DNA of 35,627 bases from a virus: positions 1-35,627 of IMG/VR virus record IMGVR_UViG_3300022939_001307, one strand, 5' to 3'. Positions 30,689 through 35,627 of the stretch are shown here, in pieces (the first letter of the stretch is position 1; every line of letters starts with the position of its first letter). The notes under the pieces were generated by a model. It was not told the DNA's origin. It did not search any database and saw nothing but the letters and a program-made list of their open reading frames with translations. A program made the translations under genes and the position numbers.

Positions 30689-31809
30689 AATAAATTACTT
30701 AAATCCTTTTTCTTTACACGTTGTTTTTGTAGAATAAAGTCTGCTAAACTGTCAACTGGTTCACCAGTTCCAATTCTATCGTGCATTGTTTGTAAAAAAT
30801 GTTTAAATTTTTCTCTATTTTTAACAGACGTTTGCCAGTCGAAACTTTTAAAAACTTTTTGTGCAGCAACAATATAATGACGGTCATGATCAGGCAAGTA
30901 TTGTATATCCATTGCACGTGGACGTTTTATATAATTACCAACCCAACCAAATGTTTTATTGGGTGCATGTTCGTTCATAGTTTGATGCACCCAATTAATA
31001 TATCTTGCAAAGCCACGCACACTAAGTGCATTTACTGTAGCTGCCAATGTAATATCATTTATACGTGGGTGTTCTGCATATCTAATAAAATTATTTTGAA
31101 ACCTAGTCCAATCTAAACCATAGCGAACCAATTCAGCATCTGTACCCACAGTTTCATTACTAAACGCAACACCCCAGGTCATATCGCTATTTTCTATTAT
31201 TTTAAATAATCTGTCCATAAGAGCTGTTGTTGTGTTACCATTGGTGCACAACTCTATACGTACATCTAAATCAAGTGTACTAATATATTCTACCATTGGA
31301 GCAAACCGCTTACTTGCTGTTGGCTCGCCTCCTAAAAAATTAAAAACAACACTACCTTTAAGGGTTGCTAACCATTGCTTGAATGTATCAAAGTCATGCT
31401 CTGTACCAGCGTCACGTATGGGCTTGCCTTCTTCTTGTGCTATTTGGCTACTAGCATCTGCTGCACAGTATAGACAGCTCTGGTCGCAAATAGTATCTAG
31501 AGTCACATCTATATAACGAACATCACTAACTGTGGGATGCAGATTGTCAAAACTATCATATTTGTTCATCCAACTACGATAACTGTTACGCCCTGCACGT
31601 TCATCTGCCCAGCAATATTCACAGTCAGAATGTTGTTCTCCTGCCAGTGATGCTTTTCTTCTTTGTTGGATTTGTGGACTGTTATCAAAGTAATCTGTTG
31701 TTAATGTGTCCGGCATTTTATAGTCGGCACTCATACAGCAATTTCTGATTAATCTATTTGCAAAATCTACGTTTACATCAGTCCAGCTTTTTGAACATGC
31801 TGTTTTCAT
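30685..31809 (-). CDS. radical SAM protein with N-terminal SPASM/twitch-like domain
   Basis: 374 residues, the same length as its downstream neighbour. C5, C24-C25 and C63-x2-C66 precede the SAM motif C108-x3-C112-x2-C115 (ICDQSCLYC) and GGEP at 160-163. A Lys-rich C-terminus ends the protein. The start follows ATAAGTAC by four bases with no Shine-Dalgarno. ATGA overlap couples it to the next gene. Likely a paralogue of the 29564 and 32527 genes acting on related sites; the substrate is unknown. Confidence 0.85.
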   Translation of the reverse strand: MKTACSKSWTDVNVDFANRLIRNCCMSADYKMPDTLTTDYFDNSPQIQQRRKASLAGEQHSDCEYCWADERAGRNSYRSWMNKYDSFDNLHPTVSDVRYIDVTLDTICDQSCLYCAADASSQIAQEEGKPIRDAGTEHDFDTFKQWLATLKGSVVFNFLGGEPTASKRFAPMVEYISTLDLDVRIELCTNGNTTTALMDRLFKIIENSDMTWGVAFSNETVGTDAELVRYGLDWTRFQNNFIRYAEHPRINDITLAATVNALSVRGFARYINWVHQTMNEHAPNKTFGWVGNYIKRPRAMDIQYLPDHDRHYIVAAQKVFKSFDWQTSVKNREKFKHFLQTMHDRIGTGEPVDSLADFILQKQRVKKKDLSNLL

Positions 31810-31813
31810 ATAT

Positions 31814-31821
31814 GTACTTAT
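31814..31821 (-). promoter_or_regulatory. late-promoter-like ATAAGTAC element
   Basis: Minus-strand ATAAGTAC then ATAT and ATG 31809. The same octamer-to-ATG distance is seen at 9124. With the hairpin at 31830 just upstream it would start a new transcript for the 31809 and following genes, nearly without a leader. Confidence 0.45.
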
Positions 31822-31829
31822 GTCAAAAT

Positions 31830-31855
31830 AAAACAGGCACAGAAGCGCCTGTTTT
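31830..31855 (-). terminator. rho-independent terminator after the nitroreductase-like gene
   Basis: A 9-bp stem (AAAACAGGC and GCCTGTTTT) with an 8-base loop lies five bases past the nitroreductase stop. On the minus strand it is followed by ATTTTGA-type T-rich sequence. It separates that gene from the paralogous radical SAM genes. On the plus strand it is also followed by a short T-run. Confidence 0.75.
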
Positions 31856-31860
31856 TAAAT

Positions 31861-32493
31861 TTATGTACGTGTTACTACAATATCTTCTTTTTTACGGGTT
31901 GGGAACATATAACCAGTTTTTTCATGTAACCGACGATTACGTGATGGGTCTTTGAATCCAATACCTTGAATCATTGCTGGTTTATTTTCTAAACCTAGTA
32001 GCTCTTGAATCTTTTTAGTTTTAAAACACTGGCAGCAACCTGTGCTATAACCTAACATTGCTGCAGTTAAGTTTACATAACCACTCGCAATACCAATTGC
32101 TGTTGCACGGTCTCTTTCAAACACAATCATATCTGCTTCATCTTTGTGTTCCCAACTTTTGCGACTTTTTTCGCTTAAAGTTTCTACTTCAAGTTGTTCA
32201 AATACAAAAATTGCATTTGCTAGTGTTTGACTGTTAGTGCTTTCTACCATATTACCATCGGCATCATATGTATGTGTGCCAGTGGCTAGTTCGTGTACAG
32301 CTTCAATTGTGTCTCTGTCTGTAATTACATGCAATTTATAGAACGCAATGTTTTGTTTGCTTGGGCAATTTGTTGCAGCATGTACTAGAATATCTAGATC
32401 ACCTTCAGGAATTTGTCTACTAAGGTCAAAATTTCTCTGACAGTGTTGGCTGCGAATAACTGCTTTTTTAATATCAACTGTTGATAGTGTCAT
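31861..32493 (-). CDS. nitroreductase-family flavoprotein
   Basis: 210 residues. N-terminal VIRSQHCQRNFDLSRQIPEG (a diverged R-x-S-x-R.F FMN site), AATNCPSKQNIAFYKLHVI, and a later GIASGYVNLTAAMLGYSTGC and GIGFKDPSRNRR all follow the nitroreductase fold, which uses FMN and NAD(P)H. It may serve a reductive or dehydrogenating step of the cluster or a detoxifying role. It has its own late-promoter-like element, a GGAG ribosome-binding site and a terminator, so it is likely expressed as a single gene. Confidence 0.85.
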   Translation of the reverse strand: MTLSTVDIKKAVIRSQHCQRNFDLSRQIPEGDLDILVHAATNCPSKQNIAFYKLHVITDRDTIEAVHELATGTHTYDADGNMVESTNSQTLANAIFVFEQLEVETLSEKSRKSWEHKDEADMIVFERDRATAIGIASGYVNLTAAMLGYSTGCCQCFKTKKIQELLGLENKPAMIQGIGFKDPSRNRRLHEKTGYMFPTRKKEDIVVTRT

Positions 32494-32514
32494 ATCAGTC
32501 TCCTTGTGATATAA

Positions 32515-32522
32515 CTATTTAT
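32515..32522 (-). promoter_or_regulatory. late-promoter-like ATAAATAG element
   Basis: Minus-strand ATAAATAG, then TTATATCACAAGGAGACTGAT and ATG 32493. Normal leader and Shine-Dalgarno. It overlaps the intergenic gap after the 32527 radical SAM gene stop. Confidence 0.55.
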
Positions 32523-32526
32523 GCTA

Positions 32527-33702
32527 TCATATAATTATTTTATCGTTGTAAACAAATTCTGCAATTCTTTCAGGTGCTACACGATAATATAGTAAATCTT
32601 GCCAGCGAACAATATGTTTAAATGTTTTAGTATCTGCATATGCCGGCGTTTGCATATACTTTATTATAGGATTGTCAGCTGACATTGTTTGATTTAATCG
32701 ATCCTTGACACGCTGATCTAAATTTGCTATATCTAATCCTGCAGGATAGTGAACAAATGTTGCATCAGTGTGTGCAGGAACACCCGTTGCTTTTATTTTA
32801 TCTACTAGTTCATGTAAATCATTAAATATTTCATCTGCATAAAATGCATGATAACTTGTACTTGTGCAAACTAGATATACACTGCGTATATTTTTGCATT
32901 GCTTTAAAACTGTAAATAAATTTTCTACAGTTTGATCATAGTCTCCGTTTTGTCTAAAATAATTAAATATCTCTCCGGTTCCATCCATACTAACAGTTAG
33001 TTCCACACCAGCAAAATGTTTCCATAATTCTGCTAAATCAAATGATTTAAAACGTATCATACTCATATTAGTATTATAACCAATAGTTAAGTTTTTTGAT
33101 AATCCTTCATTAATTAATCGTTCTAAAAAACGATAATGCTTTAAATGATATAATGGCTCGCCGCCGCTAAATGTTATGTGACGTACAGTGGGCAATATAT
33201 TGTTTATAATATCTTCAACTTGTTCGTCATTAACAGTTTGTATAGGACTATCTGCTTTTCCTATATGATCAAATCCATGTTTAAGAAGCATTTCGTGTAA
33301 TTCTTGATTTTTAGATCCCAATAATTCAAACTGACTATTACTATCAGACATGCAATGTCTACACAAATAATTACACGTGCGACTAAATTTTAATTCTAAA
33401 TCAACAATACCTGGCACTGTAGTTTTGGTAAAATCACATCCCCAATCATGTCTAAGACTTTTTTCTCTGTAACTAGTTACACCATTGGCTTCTTTGTATG
33501 CACAATCTTCACAGCCAGCTGGAAACTCGCCACGCTGTAGTGTAGCTCTAACTTCTTGCATCGACGAGCAGTTGACTGCCTCACTGGGCAATGTATCACT
33601 CATACTGGCTATAGGCTGTTTTTTAATTTTATATCTAAAGCAAGGCGCATATTCACCTTGAAGGAAGTCTAAATGCCCCCATGCATAATTACATTTTAGC
33701 AT
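32527..33702 (-). CDS. radical SAM protein with N-terminal SPASM/twitch-like domain
   Basis: 391 residues. N-terminal C4, APCF (C21) and C64-x2-C67 before the SAM motif C110-x3-C114-x2-C117 (RTCNYLCRHC) and GGEP at 180-183. The PCF pair matches the split Cys module at 17197-17472 more closely than the CC pair of the other two paralogues. Overlaps the end of the B12-type radical SAM gene by 14 bases. A peptide or protein target is typical for this class but not shown. Confidence 0.86.
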   Translation of the reverse strand: MLKCNYAWGHLDFLQGEYAPCFRYKIKKQPIASMSDTLPSEAVNCSSMQEVRATLQRGEFPAGCEDCAYKEANGVTSYREKSLRHDWGCDFTKTTVPGIVDLELKFSRTCNYLCRHCMSDSNSQFELLGSKNQELHEMLLKHGFDHIGKADSPIQTVNDEQVEDIINNILPTVRHITFSGGEPLYHLKHYRFLERLINEGLSKNLTIGYNTNMSMIRFKSFDLAELWKHFAGVELTVSMDGTGEIFNYFRQNGDYDQTVENLFTVLKQCKNIRSVYLVCTSTSYHAFYADEIFNDLHELVDKIKATGVPAHTDATFVHYPAGLDIANLDQRVKDRLNQTMSADNPIIKYMQTPAYADTKTFKHIVRWQDLLYYRVAPERIAEFVYNDKIII

Positions 33703-35098
33703 TTTCGTATGTCCTTAATTCTTTTCTCTGACTCCAGAACCATTGTTCTTTGTTTTCCATTTCTTTAATTACGTCATTAAATTCTTGATATCGTCTCATA
33801 CGTTCTTCAGTTGTGTTATCACCATATGCCCAGTCTCTAGCATTATTATAATATGTTAGATCCTTTTCAATCATGTCGTGTATTTGACCATCTAGTAACA
33901 TGGGCGTACCACTAAATGACATTATTTTTTCACCAAGGTCATTGTAAACAATTCCTTGTTCGTATAATTGACGTAGTACTTTTATTTGGTGGTTATGATC
34001 TTCAAGTGTTTCGGTAGGATAACCTATAATCATTAATATACTACTAGGTATGCTATATTTTTTTAATAAGTTAAAAGTATTCCACATAGCACTGTCAGTG
34101 TGCTTTTTGCCCATGTGATATCTAACACTTTCTTTAAAGTGTTCTATACCGATTTCCAAATCTATGCAACCACTTTTTTTAGCCAGTTCAAAGTCAACGT
34201 CAAGCGTACTTATTTCACTCCTGACTATCCACTGACTTGTCCATTTAACATCTACATTATCATTGACGAGTGTATTAACTAAACCTCTATATGCTCGCAT
34301 ATTTCCGTTAATAAGACTGTCAGTAAATTTAACATTTGTAATTTTATAGCGTTCTTGAATATATTTTATTTCTTTTGCAACATGTCTGCCGCTTCTATTT
34401 GTATAGTTGGGCCATATATCTCTAACATTACAAAAAGTACATCGTTTAACACAACCTCTACTAGCAGTCACATATGCAATACGTTTTTCTGGATCAGCTA
34501 TTTCATATCTATCCCAGTCAATGTCATCATAATTTGGAAACGGCAAGTCATCCATGTTCATAACTTGATGTTGCATATTCTGACGTTGACCGCTGAGTAT
34601 TTGTATTAGTGCATACTCTCCATCACCTATAACATAATGGTCACAAAGTCCTGTGTCAAGTAATTTTTGTATATTATACCTGTCAATTGTAGCACCGCCC
34701 CAGATTATTTTAACAGTATTAATGTATTCTCGTATTTTTTTTGCTAGTGTAATAGCACAACTTCGACTATATTGACTTAACAAACTTAAACCTACATACT
34801 TGGGCTCAAGCTCAATGATTTGTTGTATCCAACGATCAAAAATTTCAGTATTATCATTGACCCAGGCTTCCCATTCTGGGTTTTCCGTATCCCATTCTCT
34901 TAAAAAAATATCATCATTATCATGATATAAATCCCAGTGTTGATTTTTTTCTTTAAGATATTCAAATAAGTCAATATTTAAGTCTAATACGTGTGCTGTA
35001 TATTTGTTGTCTTCGCAAACCTGCTTGAGAACGGCAGGACCCACTGTTGGAGCATCTGGTTCTATTTTTGGTATAATGCAAAAGACAACATCTGTCAT
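33689..35098 (-). CDS. B12-binding-domain-type radical SAM enzyme
   Basis: 469 residues. The N-terminal ~170 residues look like a cobalamin-binding Rossmann domain (VGLSLLSQYSRSCAITLAKK, IIWGGATIDR, IGDGEYALIQILSG) although the usual DxHxxG is absent. The SAM motif C216-x3-C220-x2-C223 (RGCVKRCTFC) follows, with a downstream barrel (IEIGIEHFKESVR, MIIGYPTET). Class B enzymes methylate unactivated carbons or perform related chemistry; without DxHxxG, B12 may bind base-off or not at all. Shares four bases with the next gene upstream. Confidence 0.85.
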   Translation of the reverse strand: MTDVVFCIIPKIEPDAPTVGPAVLKQVCEDNKYTAHVLDLNIDLFEYLKEKNQHWDLYHDNDDIFLREWDTENPEWEAWVNDNTEIFDRWIQQIIELEPKYVGLSLLSQYSRSCAITLAKKIREYINTVKIIWGGATIDRYNIQKLLDTGLCDHYVIGDGEYALIQILSGQRQNMQHQVMNMDDLPFPNYDDIDWDRYEIADPEKRIAYVTASRGCVKRCTFCNVRDIWPNYTNRSGRHVAKEIKYIQERYKITNVKFTDSLINGNMRAYRGLVNTLVNDNVDVKWTSQWIVRSEISTLDVDFELAKKSGCIDLEIGIEHFKESVRYHMGKKHTDSAMWNTFNLLKKYSIPSSILMIIGYPTETLEDHNHQIKVLRQLYEQGIVYNDLGEKIMSFSGTPMLLDGQIHDMIEKDLTYYNNARDWAYGDNTTEERMRRYQEFNDVIKEMENKEQWFWSQRKELRTYENAKM

Positions 35099-35627
35099 AC
35101 AAGCAGTTCCTCGAGTGTGCCCTCGAAGTTAATTAACAGACCCATTTTCCAAGGTCCAATTAGTTTTCCTGTACAGTGTAAGTTATTACTATTGAACACT
35201 ACCATATTACCAGGACGCCATTCATACGCTGTGCCAGTTAAACCGTGAAATAATTCCGGAGTGTGATTGTCAAACTCCAAGTAATCATGATAAAATTGTT
35301 CGTCGATGGGTTCTTCTGTACAGTCATATACACGTGGATCATTATAAGGACTTAGTGGTACTTTCTTATTACGGTCAAAATTATAATTATTTAAATCTTT
35401 TCTGTCACCATACCATGTTTGACCAAAGCCATTATCTGTCCACTGGTCAAATACAATAAAATGCTGTTGTGGCTCCTCAACTTCCAAGTGTATAGGAATG
35501 TTTACATTAATCATTTGTGTTGGTTCATCGCTATCAACATGTAAACTATATAAGTTAGTATGCTTGTATATGTTTCCGCCGCTGCCACGATTTGTACGAA
35601 AGTATTGACTTAGTATTGGATCTAAAA
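35095..35627 (-). CDS. 2OG-Fe(II) oxygenase-like protein, partial
   Basis: The frame stays open past ATG 35514 to the window edge, so the gene is partial and probably begins outside. Upstream codons read SLHVDSDEPTQ, supplying the HxD metal motif; starting at 35514 would remove it. A later PGNMVVFNSNNLHCTGKLIG gives the distal His, and KMGLLINF the 2OG-side strand with Lys in place of Arg. At least 176 residues are visible. Likely a prolyl-hydroxylase-like dioxygenase, ATGA-coupled to the B12-type radical SAM gene. Confidence 0.72.
   Translation of the reverse strand, partial: LDPILSQYFRTNRGSGGNIYKHTNLYSLHVDSDEPTQMINVNIPIHLEVEEPQQHFIVFDQWTDNGFGQTWYGDRKDLNNYNFDRNKKVPLSPYNDPRVYDCTEEPIDEQFYHDYLEFDNHTPELFHGLTGTAYEWRPGNMVVFNSNNLHCTGKLIGPWKMGLLINFEGTLEELLV

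Noticed and set aside
1-35627. tRNA, rRNA, CRISPR arrays, insertion sequences and attachment sites
   Set aside because: No cloverleaf-like segment was seen in the few intergenic gaps, no regular spaced repeats, no transposase gene and no integrase. A covariance-model scan would be the decisive check.

Overview
This window looks like part of a double-stranded DNA myovirus genome of the broad T4-like marine type (cyanophage or pelagiphage-like), not a bacterial chromosome. The reasons are very dense packing with ATGA, TAATG, GTGA and TTGA start/stop overlaps, AT-rich sequence, and long runs of tiny unknown genes. It also carries a T4 RNase H-type 5' nuclease, phage-style dihydrofolate reductase and thymidylate synthase, and a recurring ATAAATAC/ATAAGTAC element that resembles the T4-type late promoter. 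The host cannot be read from the window. The glycine-betaine-type transporter genes and AT-rich composition would fit a marine alphaproteobacterium such as SAR11, but that is inference.

Layout. 1-1762: the 3' end of a QueE-like radical SAM gene, an NTF2-like protein and a complete S-adenosylmethionine synthetase. 1762-6525: a translationally coupled series of small unknown genes, including several too short for routine gene calling, plus the RNase H-like nuclease. 6540-7491: two unknown genes, then an isolated minus-strand two-helix membrane protein with its own promoter-like element, leader hairpin and terminator. 7623-10709: three consensus-like sigma70 promoters drive a small protein, a MoxR-type AAA+ ATPase and a VWA/metallopeptidase-like partner. 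10716-14431: unknown phage genes, then DHFR, an APS-kinase-like kinase, a small nucleotidyltransferase and ThyA.

14433-21517 (plus strand) is accessory: an acyl-adenylate-forming enzyme, a possible sulfotransferase-like protein, a 2OG-Fe(II) oxygenase-like protein, a radical SAM enzyme split into two genes, a betaine-type binding protein and permease without an ATPase, a methyltransferase and an aldo/keto reductase. 21514-35627 (minus strand, running off the window) is a dense cluster. It holds six more radical SAM enzymes, four 2OG-Fe(II) oxygenase-like proteins, a miniature adenylation enzyme, a GNAT-like protein, an SGNH-hydrolase-like protein, a KdsB-like cytidylyltransferase, an SDR-like protein and a nitroreductase-like protein.

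The most notable feature is this concentration of SAM-radical and 2OG chemistry with nucleotide-activated sugar and acyl-adenylate chemistry on one phage genome, alongside a viral SAM synthetase. A virus-encoded tailoring pathway (modified sugar, surface glycan, peptide or small molecule) is a reasonable inference. The product cannot be read from the sequence. The betaine transporter pair behind a near-perfect sigma70 promoter is a second striking auxiliary metabolic module.
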